Assembly: GCA_029246385.1 (NCBI GenBank) | Contig: JAQWNG010000028.1 | Location: 1-64,000, forward strand | Source of the DNA: Halioglobus sp. | GTDB taxonomy: Bacteria > Pseudomonadota > Gammaproteobacteria > Pseudomonadales > Halieaceae | Direction of reading: 5' to 3' | DNA: 64,000 bases | Shown here: in pieces, positions 56,942 to 64,000 of the stretch | How positions within the stretch are numbered: the first letter of the stretch is position 1 | How the letters are laid out: every line of letters begins with the position of its first letter | Notes under the pieces: model-generated | The model's input: the letters and a program-made list of their open reading frames with translations, nothing else | The model's database searches: none | What the model was told of the DNA's origin: nothing | Program-made: the position numbers and the translations under genes

Positions 56942-58129
56942 ATGATCAAGCCACATGGCTCTGATGAGCTCAACCCTCTCTTTGTCGCTGACGCTGATGA
57001 GCGCAGCGGACTGCAAGCGGAAGCCGAAACACTACCCTCTATTTTGCTTAATTCTGCTGCGGCAGCCAACGCCGTTATGCTCGGCGGCGGCTACTTCAAT
57101 CCGCTGACAGGGTATATGGATCTTGCTGACTCGCTGAGCGTCGCTGAAAAGATGTCTACAGTTGACGGACTGTTTTTCCCTGTACCTATTGTTAACTTGA
57201 CTGCAGAAACGGGTGTTAAAGTTGGCAGCCGTCTAGCCCTGCGCGACCCTAACGTAGAAGGAAACCCCGTCCTCGCCGTTATGGACGTGACGGCCGTGGA
57301 AGATGTAAGCGATGAGCAGATGGCCTTTATGTCGCAGAAAATTTTTCGTACCGAGGATGCCAAGCATCCAGGCGTAGCGACTTTTAACGGTCTGGGACAG
57401 ACCTTGCTATCTGGGCCTGTCCAAGTGTTGAACTTCTCTTACTTTAAGACAGACTTTCCTGACACTTTCCGCACTGCGGTAGAGATTCGAAATGAGATCA
57501 TGACGCACGGTTGGAAGAGCGTCGTTGCCTTCCAGACGCGCAACCCTATGCATCGCGCCCACGAGGAACTGTGTAGAATGGCGATGGAGCAGTTGGAAGC
57601 CGATGGGGTATTGATCCATATGTTACTTGGGCAGCTAAAGCCAGGCGATATTCCCGCTGACGTCCGCGACGCTTCAATTCGGAAGATGGTAGAAGTGTAT
57701 TTTCCGCCGAACACAGTAATGGTAACCGGTTACGGTTTCGATATGCTCTATGCAGGTCCGCGCGAGGCAGTATTGCACGCGGTCTTCCGTCAAAACTGTG
57801 GCTGCACTCACCTGATTGTCGGACGCGATCACGCCGGTGTTGGTGACTATTATGGCGGTTTTGATGCGCAGGCAATATTTGAAGAGGAAGTTCCCGCGGG
57901 TGCATTGGAGCTGAAAATATTTAGCGCTGATCATACGGCTTATAGTAAAAAGCTCGACAAGGTCGTGATGATGCGGGACGTTCCAGATCATACCAAGGAT
58001 GACTTTGTATTGCTGTCCGGCACAGCGGTGCGCGAGATGCTCGGTAAAGGCATAGCGCCACCGCCTGAGTTTTCTCGACCAGAAGTAGCGAAAATACTTT
58101 CGGACTACTATCAGTCTTTGGACAACTAG
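56942..58129 (+). CDS. sat: sulfate adenylyltransferase (single-chain Sat)
   Basis: Makes APS from ATP and sulfate. The 395-residue product is the homo-oligomeric type, with the PUA-like N-terminal domain (about 25-165, GGGYFNPLTGYM) and catalytic domain carrying QTRNPMHRAHE, GRDHAGVGDYYG and LSGTAVREML. It has no fused APS kinase domain. This form is distinct from the GTPase-linked CysD-CysN of enterics. An open frame runs back to 56711 inside cysC, but ATG at 56942 is the family start. Confidence 0.95.
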   Translation: MIKPHGSDELNPLFVADADERSGLQAEAETLPSILLNSAAAANAVMLGGGYFNPLTGYMDLADSLSVAEKMSTVDGLFFPVPIVNLTAETGVKVGSRLALRDPNVEGNPVLAVMDVTAVEDVSDEQMAFMSQKIFRTEDAKHPGVATFNGLGQTLLSGPVQVLNFSYFKTDFPDTFRTAVEIRNEIMTHGWKSVVAFQTRNPMHRAHEELCRMAMEQLEADGVLIHMLLGQLKPGDIPADVRDASIRKMVEVYFPPNTVMVTGYGFDMLYAGPREAVLHAVFRQNCGCTHLIVGRDHAGVGDYYGGFDAQAIFEEEVPAGALELKIFSADHTAYSKKLDKVVMMRDVPDHTKDDFVLLSGTAVREMLGKGIAPPPEFSRPEVAKILSDYYQSLDN

Positions 58130-58143
58130 ACCGGGGCAGACGT

Positions 58144-58167
58144 CGGGTGGCGATATTGTGCCGCCCG
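58144..58167 (+). repeat. intercistronic hairpin between sat and the DHH gene
   Basis: CGGGTGGC (58144-58151) pairs with GCCGCCCG (58160-58167), an 8-bp stem with one G-T pair and an 8-base loop. No T-run follows, so it is more likely an mRNA-stabilising or processing structure than a terminator. Confidence 0.45.
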
Positions 58168-58183
58168 CTCAATGGGTGATGAT

Positions 58184-59140
58184 ATGAACTACGATCTGTT
58201 TAACGGCGATGCTGATGGCATCTGCGCCCTTCTTCAGCTGCGCAAGGCTGAGCCTCGTGATGCAGTCTTAATCACAGGTGTGAAGCGCGATATCAATCTA
58301 ATGAGCAAGGTAAGCGCCGAGCCCGGCGATAACATTACAGTGCTCGATGTGTCGATGGACAAAAATAAGGATGCGCTGCAGACGTCACTCACTGCGGGCG
58401 CTGCGGTGTTTTACGTTGATCACCATTTCTCTGGGGAGATTCCTAAACATGAAAACCTGATCGCAATAATCAATGAGGCGCCAGACGTCTGTACCGCGGC
58501 GTTAGTTAACGGGTACCTTGCGGGTCGTCACCTTGACTGGGCCGTGACGGGGGCGTTTGGGGATAATCTCAAAGAGACCGCGCACTCTTTGGCCAACGGT
58601 TTAGATATGTCCGCGCAAGATCTCGTGTCTTTGGAAGCGCTTGGGACCTATATCAACTACAACGGCTACGGCCCGGCCATCGCTGACTTGCACTTCGATC
58701 CCAAAGATTTATATTTGAGATTATATGCGGCAGATGGCCCCTTAGACTTTGTACATCACTCGGCTGATTTTAAAAAGCTCAGCACCGGTTACGGTGAGGA
58801 TATGGCGCAGGCAGAAGCGCTCCAGCCGCTGCACAATAATACGACATCGGCTGTCTTTGTTCTGCCAAATGATGCTTGGGCACGTCGTGTAAGCGGCGTC
58901 TATAGCAACGATCTCGCGACCGAAAATCCGGATCGTGCTCACGCCGTCCTCACGCTCAAAGACAATGGAAATTACCTTGTCAGCGTGCGTGCGCCGATGA
59001 GTAATAAAAGCGGTGCTGCGGAGCTTTGTATGCAGTTTCCAACGGGCGGTGGTAGGGCGGGCGCAGCAGGGATCAACGATCTTCCAGCGTCTACCTTGCA
59101 GGATTTTATTGATACGTTTGAACAAGCCTATTGTGCTTAG
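58184..59140 (+). CDS. DHH-family phosphoesterase
   Basis: A 318-residue protein of the DHH superfamily, which includes nanoRNases, PAP phosphatases and RecJ. Metal-site motifs are visible: NGDADG (7-12), VLDVS with Asp55, and VDHH (78-81); the DHHA1-like C-terminus has GGGRAGAAG in place of the usual GGGHxxAAG. ATG at 58184 (MNYDLFNGDADG) is preferred over 58172 because GGTGAT precedes it. It follows sat by 54 bases; that context suggests removal of PAP, but the sequence alone does not fix the substrate. Confidence 0.82.
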   Translation: MNYDLFNGDADGICALLQLRKAEPRDAVLITGVKRDINLMSKVSAEPGDNITVLDVSMDKNKDALQTSLTAGAAVFYVDHHFSGEIPKHENLIAIINEAPDVCTAALVNGYLAGRHLDWAVTGAFGDNLKETAHSLANGLDMSAQDLVSLEALGTYINYNGYGPAIADLHFDPKDLYLRLYAADGPLDFVHHSADFKKLSTGYGEDMAQAEALQPLHNNTTSAVFVLPNDAWARRVSGVYSNDLATENPDRAHAVLTLKDNGNYLVSVRAPMSNKSGAAELCMQFPTGGGRAGAAGINDLPASTLQDFIDTFEQAYCA

Positions 59141-59259
59141 CGCAAAGCTAGTGTGCCGCTCAAGCATAACAACGGTTACGGCCCTGTAGCACAAGGCGAG
59201 ACGAGACTCTGATATGCTACTGTCTATTAAAATGACTCCTTGAAAGGCAAGGCGCTGCT

Positions 59260-60747
59260 ATGTTTTTGGGCATCGACGTCGGAACTCAAAGTGTAAAGGC
59301 GCTTCTCTACGATTCCGACCGGCGTTGCGTAGCCGATATTCGCAGTGCTCCGTTACGATTGATCAGCGCATCTGATGGCACCAGAGAACAACGTGCCGCG
59401 TGGTGGCTTACCGCACTCGACCAGTGCCTCGCTGAACTGAAGACGGCAGATAAAGCGAATATTCAAGCGGTGGCTGTTTCCGGTCAGCAGCATGGCTTTG
59501 TGCCAGTGTCCAGTAATGGTGAAGTTCTAGCTCCAGTGAAGTTGTGGTGCGATACAAGCACCGCCGCCGAGTGTGAGCAAATAACGCGTCGTTTTGGTGG
59601 GCAGGAGCGCTGTATCAATGAGCTCGGTAATGCGATCCTTCCAGGCTACACAGCACCCAAAATTCTTTGGCTGAAGAATCATATGCCCGACGCCTACGCA
59701 AAACTTTCAACTATTCTGCTGCCGCATGATTACATTAATTTTTATCTAACGGGGAAGCGTGCTATGGAGTGTGGCGACGCCTCGGGGACGGGCATGCTCG
59801 ATATTCGTCAGCGCAAGTGGCACGAGGGGATGCTCGCAGCAGTAGATCCCGACAGAGATCTGCGTGCTGTTTTGCCGAATTTGGTGGCCGCCGACGCTAG
59901 CATAGGGCATTTAGGTGCACAGGTCGCCGCCACGCTAGGGCTTCCAGCCGGGATACCTGTTGCCAGCGGTGGCGGTGATAACATGATGTCGGCGATTGGC
60001 ACCGGCAATGTTAGCCCGGGGCGCTTGACAGTGAGCCTGGGGACATCGGGAACATTGTTTACCAGTACAGATAAACCCATTATTGATGCACAAGGTGTTG
60101 TAGCAGGATTTTGCTCTTCAACAGGTGGCTGGCTGCCACTATTCTGTACTATGAATTGCACGGTATCTACGGAATTGACTCGGAAACTTTTTACAATGGA
60201 TGTTACAGAGTTGGAGCAGCGGGTTGCGTCCACTTCGGTTGGATCGCGTGGTGTGATGACGGTGCCATTTTTTAATGGTGAACGTACACCGAATCTGCCG
60301 AATGCTAAAGGCTGTATTTTCGGTCTAGATGAGTCTAATTATACACCAGAGAATATGCTGCGCTCTGCTATGGAGTCGTCTATTTATGGGCTGAGGTCGG
60401 GGTTAGATGCGCTTCGCCAATTGGGATGTCACATCGATACTCTGCGTTTGACCGGCGGCGGAGCCGGTAGTGACGTGTGGCGTCAGATGGTGGCTGATAT
60501 ATTTGATTTGCCCGTCTCAGTTCAGACCTCCGATGAGGGTGCAGCGTTGGGCGCAGCGTTACAGGCGCTGTGGATGTTTCAGCGCCTGCAGGGGCAAAAT
60601 ATACCACTACAGGCGTTACTTGATGAGCACTTGACGCTTGATCCGATGCGAGCTTGCGTGCCGAACAAGGATTCTGTGCGGGAATATAAACTGTTCTATG
60701 TTGAATATCTGCGACAGATTGAGACAATAAAGACGTTGTACGTCTAA
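59260..60747 (+). CDS. xylB: xylulokinase
   Basis: Phosphorylates D-xylulose for the pentose phosphate pathway. The 495-residue FGGY-family product has GIDVGTQSVKALLYD at the N-terminus, the sugar-binding segment AVAVSGQQHG, LPHDYINFYLTG, catalytic Asp in SGGGDNMMSAIG (about 236), and the ATP-site LTGGGAGSDVWRQMVADI. Xylose specificity is backed by xylA 21 bases downstream. The gap of 119 bases before it probably holds the operon promoter, though I cannot assign boxes with confidence. Confidence 0.94.
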   Translation: MFLGIDVGTQSVKALLYDSDRRCVADIRSAPLRLISASDGTREQRAAWWLTALDQCLAELKTADKANIQAVAVSGQQHGFVPVSSNGEVLAPVKLWCDTSTAAECEQITRRFGGQERCINELGNAILPGYTAPKILWLKNHMPDAYAKLSTILLPHDYINFYLTGKRAMECGDASGTGMLDIRQRKWHEGMLAAVDPDRDLRAVLPNLVAADASIGHLGAQVAATLGLPAGIPVASGGGDNMMSAIGTGNVSPGRLTVSLGTSGTLFTSTDKPIIDAQGVVAGFCSSTGGWLPLFCTMNCTVSTELTRKLFTMDVTELEQRVASTSVGSRGVMTVPFFNGERTPNLPNAKGCIFGLDESNYTPENMLRSAMESSIYGLRSGLDALRQLGCHIDTLRLTGGGAGSDVWRQMVADIFDLPVSVQTSDEGAALGAALQALWMFQRLQGQNIPLQALLDEHLTLDPMRACVPNKDSVREYKLFYVEYLRQIETIKTLYV

Positions 60748-60768
60748 CCGATTTTGAGGATTTCCACT

Positions 60769-62103
60769 ATGCGGCAGCATTATTTTGTCGGTGGCCATGA
60801 ATATTTTCCGGGTATCGGAAACATCCCTTATGAGGGGCGCGAATCGGATAATCCACTGGCCTTCAAATTCTATCAACATGACAAACGATTGGGGGGTAAA
60901 ACCTTGCAGCAGCATCTGCGTTTTGCTGTTTGCTACTGGCACACTTTTTGTGCCAAAGGCAGTGATTCATTTGGAACCGACAGCCAAACCTTCCCTTGGG
61001 ATATTTCAAAGGATCCGATGATTGCAGCGGCATCCCGTATGGATGCCGCTTTTGAATTCTTTACTAAGCTCGGGGTGCCCTACTATTGTTTCCATGACAG
61101 AGATATGGCGCCAGAGGGAGTATCCGTCGGCGAGTCAGAGCGAAATTTGGCAGCGATGGCAATGTTGGCTAAAGAACGTCAGGATGAGACTGGAATTAAA
61201 TTACTGTGGGGTACTGCTAACGTTTTTGGGCATCCGCGCTATATGAATGGCGCTGCAACCAATCCGGATTTTTCAGTCGTTACGCATGCAGCGGCTCAAG
61301 TGAAAGCGGCATTGGATGCCACGGTCATGCTCGGCGGTGAGAACTATGTTTTTTGGGGCGGTCGTGAAGGCTATGCGACGCTGTTAAATACTGATACTCG
61401 TCGCGAATTAGATCATATGGCGCGTTTTTTAGAATTGGCACGTGACTATGGCCGCAGTATAGGATTTAAGGGTAACTTCCTGATTGAACCAAAGCCCATG
61501 GAGCCCAGCAAGCATCAGTATGATTTTGATGCACAAACAGTCATTGGTTTTTTGCGCCACTACGGTTTGGCAGAAGATTTTAAGCTAAACATTGAAGCCA
61601 ATCACGCAACATTGGCCGGGCACAGTTTTGCCCATGAGCTACAGATGTGCACTGATGCGGGACTACTTGGCAGCATTGATGCTAATCGCGGTGACCCACA
61701 AAATGGTTGGGATACCGATCAGTTTCCGACCGATCTGTATGATGCCGTGCATGCAATGCTAGTGGTACTGGCTGACGGCGGCCTGAGTTCCGGCGGCTTT
61801 AATTTCGACGCAAGAGTGCGCCGCGAATCAGTCGATCTGGAGGATATTTTTATCGCGCATATCGGTGGTATGGATACCTTTGCAAGAGCGTTAGATGTCG
61901 CCTATCAGATTCGAGAGCGTTCAGATCTAACCGCGAAGAAACTGCGGCGCTATAACAGTTTTGACTCGGGAGACGGCGCACGTTTTGAACAGGGCAGTAT
62001 GAGTCTCGTTGCGCTGCGTGATTTAGCGGCTAAGCAGGGGGAGCCATTATCTGTTAGTGGTAAACAGGAATGGTATGAGAACGTGATCAACCAGTATTTG
62101 TAA
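60769..62103 (+). CDS. xylA: xylose isomerase
   Basis: Interconverts D-xylose and D-xylulose. The 444-residue class II enzyme has [11 protein letters not shown] (catalytic His and Asp), [29 protein letters not shown] (metal Glu), [12 protein letters not shown] and [19 protein letters not shown], all key metal-binding motifs. ATG at 60769 follows TTGAGGA by eight bases; TTG at 60754 is rejected because it lies inside that site. Gene order is xylB-xylA. Confidence 0.97.
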   Translation: MRQHYFVGGHEYFPGIGNIPYEGRESDNPLAFKFYQHDKRLGGKTLQQHLRFAVCYWHTFCAKGSDSFGTDSQTFPWDISKDPMIAAASRMDAAFEFFTKLGVPYYCFHDRDMAPEGVSVGESERNLAAMAMLAKERQDETGIKLLWGTANVFGHPRYMNGAATNPDFSVVTHAAAQVKAALDATVMLGGENYVFWGGREGYATLLNTDTRRELDHMARFLELARDYGRSIGFKGNFLIEPKPMEPSKHQYDFDAQTVIGFLRHYGLAEDFKLNIEANHATLAGHSFAHELQMCTDAGLLGSIDANRGDPQNGWDTDQFPTDLYDAVHAMLVVLADGGLSSGGFNFDARVRRESVDLEDIFIAHIGGMDTFARALDVAYQIRERSDLTAKKLRRYNSFDSGDGARFEQGSMSLVALRDLAAKQGEPLSVSGKQEWYENVINQYL

Positions 62104-62129
62104 ATCACAAGCCGGTGTTGGAGGGGGCA

Positions 62130-63287
62130 ATGACTAGAATCAGGATGGGGATGATCGGTGGAGGGGAAGGTGCCTTTATCGGCGCAGTACATCGCATGGC
62201 AGCGGCTATTGATGGCGATATAGAATTGGTCTGCGGAGCCTTCAGTTCAGACGCCGAACGTGGACGCCGCTCGGGCGCCGCTGTATATCTGCCAGAGGAT
62301 CGTGTCTACGCTGATTATAAGACGATGATCGCTGCCGAGTCTATGCTTCCGGTAGCGCAAAGAATGCAGTTCGTCGCTATCGTCACGCCAAATGATCTAC
62401 ATTTTCCTGTCGCAGAGGCTGCCCTGCAAGGCGGTTTTCACGTGCTGTGCGATAAGCCCGCCACGTTTAATTTGCAAGAGGCCTTAAAACTGCGTGACAT
62501 TCTGACAGACACAGGCCTGCTCTACGGGTTATCACATACCTACACTGGTTATCCGTTGGTAAAGGAGGCACGTGCGCGCGTTGCTGCTGGTGAGTTAGGC
62601 CGCGTGCGCAAGATTGTGGTTGAGTATCCGCAGGGCTGGCTAGCAGATCGTGAAGAAGATAAAGATAACAAGCAGGCCGCTTGGCGCCTCGATCCTGCCC
62701 GCGCTGGGGTCAGCAGCTGTATGGGCGATATCGGCGTTCACGCTGCTAATTTGGCAGAATATGTCAGCGGCGTGCAAATTTCTGAAATTTGCTCTGATCT
62801 GTCTGCATTTGTGCCTGGCCGGAAGTTAGACGATGATGGCGCGGTTCTATTGCGATTTGAGAATGGCGCACGGGGCGTGTTACACGCCAGCCAGATCAGT
62901 GTTGGTGAAGAAAATGCGCTCAGCATTCGTGTCTATGGTGAGAAAGGGGGGCTGGAATGGACGCAGCAGCAACCCAATACGCTCTGGCTTAAATGGCCCG
63001 ACCGACCGACTGAGATGTTGCGAACAGGGGGGAGTTATTTGGGTGATCTTGCGACCGCCAATGCTCGCACTCCGATGGGGCACCCAGAGGGGTATTTGGA
63101 GGCTTTTGCAAATATCTACAGCGCGTTTGTTGGGCAGATTCGCGCACGGGAAGCGAGTCAGGAGCCAGATGCCCGTTCGGTCGACTGTCCCGGCATTGAA
63201 CAGGCAATTCGTGGCATGACTTTTATCGAACTGGCTGTGGCGGCAAGCGCCAGTAATATCAAATGGCATATATTTGAACAGTATTAA
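62130..63287 (+). CDS. Gfo/Idh/MocA-family sugar oxidoreductase
   Basis: A 385-residue NAD(P)-dependent oxidoreductase. Rossmann motif [13 protein letters not shown] (about 5-17), the VTPNDLH strand, CDKPATFN (the DKP form of the EKP motif whose Lys is catalytic) and a C-terminal domain with the conserved [16 protein letters not shown] His. ATG at 62130 directly follows GGAGGGGG. It is 26 bases after xylA and 18 before the epimerase gene, so it belongs to the xyl operon. Its substrate is likely a sugar or inositol-like polyol; which one is unknown. Confidence 0.88.
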   Translation: MTRIRMGMIGGGEGAFIGAVHRMAAAIDGDIELVCGAFSSDAERGRRSGAAVYLPEDRVYADYKTMIAAESMLPVAQRMQFVAIVTPNDLHFPVAEAALQGGFHVLCDKPATFNLQEALKLRDILTDTGLLYGLSHTYTGYPLVKEARARVAAGELGRVRKIVVEYPQGWLADREEDKDNKQAAWRLDPARAGVSSCMGDIGVHAANLAEYVSGVQISEICSDLSAFVPGRKLDDDGAVLLRFENGARGVLHASQISVGEENALSIRVYGEKGGLEWTQQQPNTLWLKWPDRPTEMLRTGGSYLGDLATANARTPMGHPEGYLEAFANIYSAFVGQIRAREASQEPDARSVDCPGIEQAIRGMTFIELAVAASASNIKWHIFEQY

Positions 63288-63305
63288 AACTAAGAGGTCA
63301 GTAAA

Positions 63306-64000
63306 ATGGCGATAATGAAAGGGCCGGCAATTTTCCTGGCGCAGTTCACGGGTGCGGAGGCGCCATTCGACAATCTAGAGAATATCAGTCGTTGGGCGGG
63401 AGAGCTCGGTTATAAAGGCATACAGGTTCCCACCTGGGAAGCGAGTCTAATTGATCTGCAAGCGGCAGCTCACAGCAAAGACTACTGCGATGAGTTAAAA
63501 GGCGTCTGCGCGCATAACGGCGTTGAGATTACTGAACTTTCCACGCATCTTCAGGGCCAGTTAGTGGCTGTGCATCCTGCATATGATGAACAGTTTGATG
63601 GCTTCGCACCCGCAGAAGTGCATGGCAACCCAAAGGCGCGACAAGAGTGGGCTGTTAGTCAGCTGCTGCTCGCCGCTCAGGCAAGCAAAAATTTAGGACT
63701 CAGTGCCCATGCCACTTTCTCGGGAGCACTTCTGTGGCACACCCTCTATCCTTGGCCACAGCGTCCACAAGGATTGGTGGAGACTGGGTTCAGGGAACTG
63801 GCACATAGATGGTTACCGATTCTTAACGCTTTCGATGAAGCCGGCGTCGACGTGTGTTATGAGATTCATCCGGGGGAAGACCTGCACGATGGTGTCACGT
63901 TTGAGCGCTTCTTGGATGCCACTGGAACGCACAGCCGCTGTAATATCCTGTATGACCCCAGCCACTTCATGCTTCAGCAACTTGACTACATACAATTTAT
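63306..64000 (+). CDS. sugar phosphate isomerase/epimerase (TIM barrel), 3' end cut off
   Basis: The first 231 residues of an AP-endonuclease-2-like TIM barrel; the gene runs past the window. Seen: FDNLENISRWAGELGYKGIQV, LSTHLQGQL, a metal-site Glu in VCYEIHPGEDLHDG and LYDPSHFMLQQLDYI, the order typical of xylose-isomerase-like epimerases. ATG at 63306 follows AAGAGG. Such proteins commonly pair with Gfo/Idh oxidoreductases in sugar catabolic clusters, as here. Confidence 0.85.
   Translation, partial: MAIMKGPAIFLAQFTGAEAPFDNLENISRWAGELGYKGIQVPTWEASLIDLQAAAHSKDYCDELKGVCAHNGVEITELSTHLQGQLVAVHPAYDEQFDGFAPAEVHGNPKARQEWAVSQLLLAAQASKNLGLSAHATFSGALLWHTLYPWPQRPQGLVETGFRELAHRWLPILNAFDEAGVDVCYEIHPGEDLHDGVTFERFLDATGTHSRCNILYDPSHFMLQQLDYIQF

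Noticed and set aside
1-64000. CRISPR arrays, insertion sequences, prophage or integron parts, toxin-antitoxin pairs
   Set aside because: I saw no direct-repeat arrays, transposase, integrase or toxin-like short gene pairs; the gene content is syntenic housekeeping sequence throughout.

Overview
The window reads as a chromosomal core segment of a marine-type gammaproteobacterium, most likely of the OMG/Cellvibrionales kind (inference from gene order and protein similarity, not from a search). The order yceD-rpmF-fabD-fabG-acpP-fabF-pabC-mltG-tmk-holB-pilZ and tig-clpP-clpX-lon-hupB-ppiD is Pseudomonas-like. An AddAB-like nuclease pair, a single-chain ATP sulfurylase with APS kinase, and a xylose operon add a more lineage-specific flavour. 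I see no insertion sequence, prophage, CRISPR array, integrase or rRNA gene. Coding density is high and most genes are ordinary housekeeping genes.

Layout. 1-626: a short reading frame ending in a CTERM-like sorting tail, then tRNA-Ser(UGA). 626-6322: rne (minus), divergent rluC, yceF-type maf (minus), divergent yceD-rpmF. 6635-13957: fatty-acid synthesis operon running into pabC, mltG, tmk, holB and a PilZ gene with stop/start overlaps, but with no plsX or fabH where relatives carry plsX. 14252-15627: a lone GH84 O-GlcNAcase-like gene and tRNA-Leu(UAG). 15728-24204: proteostasis block tig, clpP, clpX, lon, hupB, ppiD. 24225-30836: serA-like dehydrogenase, a DUF1285 gene, the electron-transfer-flavoprotein set (ETF-QO, etfB, etfA) and a CPA2 antiporter. 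30908-39191: assimilatory sulfite reductase with its DUF934 partner, a 40-residue membrane protein, DUF2970, metH, nfuA and a tyrosine-type DAHP synthase. 39332-45400: AddB-like and AddA-like helicase/nucleases. 45421-55233: a secreted protein with an internal duplication, rlmG, mltD, gloB, a yafS-like methyltransferase, rnhA, dnaQ, nhaB, nudC and sohB. 55250-59140: a LysR regulator divergent from cysC-sat and a DHH phosphoesterase. 59260-64000: xylB, xylA, a Gfo/Idh oxidoreductase and a TIM-barrel epimerase cut by the window end.

How the genes work together. Sat and CysC turn sulfate into PAPS, CysI reduces sulfite, and MetH uses the resulting homocysteine, so three parts of sulfur assimilation are spread over the window. 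The LysR regulator beside cysC-sat resembles the YeiE/CysL group, and its promoter region holds a clear palindrome and a longer inverted repeat. The DHH gene behind sat is a good candidate for removing PAP. The xyl genes form a catabolic operon that continues past the window end.

I did not find a convincing new defence, mobile or secondary-metabolite system. The observations most worth a second look are the cysC-sat regulatory region with its DHH neighbour, the strong intrinsic terminator on a strand with no gene near 14015-14040, the 40-residue membrane protein with a consensus promoter, the missing plsX/fabH, the cytoplasmic GH84 enzyme, and the duplicated-domain secreted protein.
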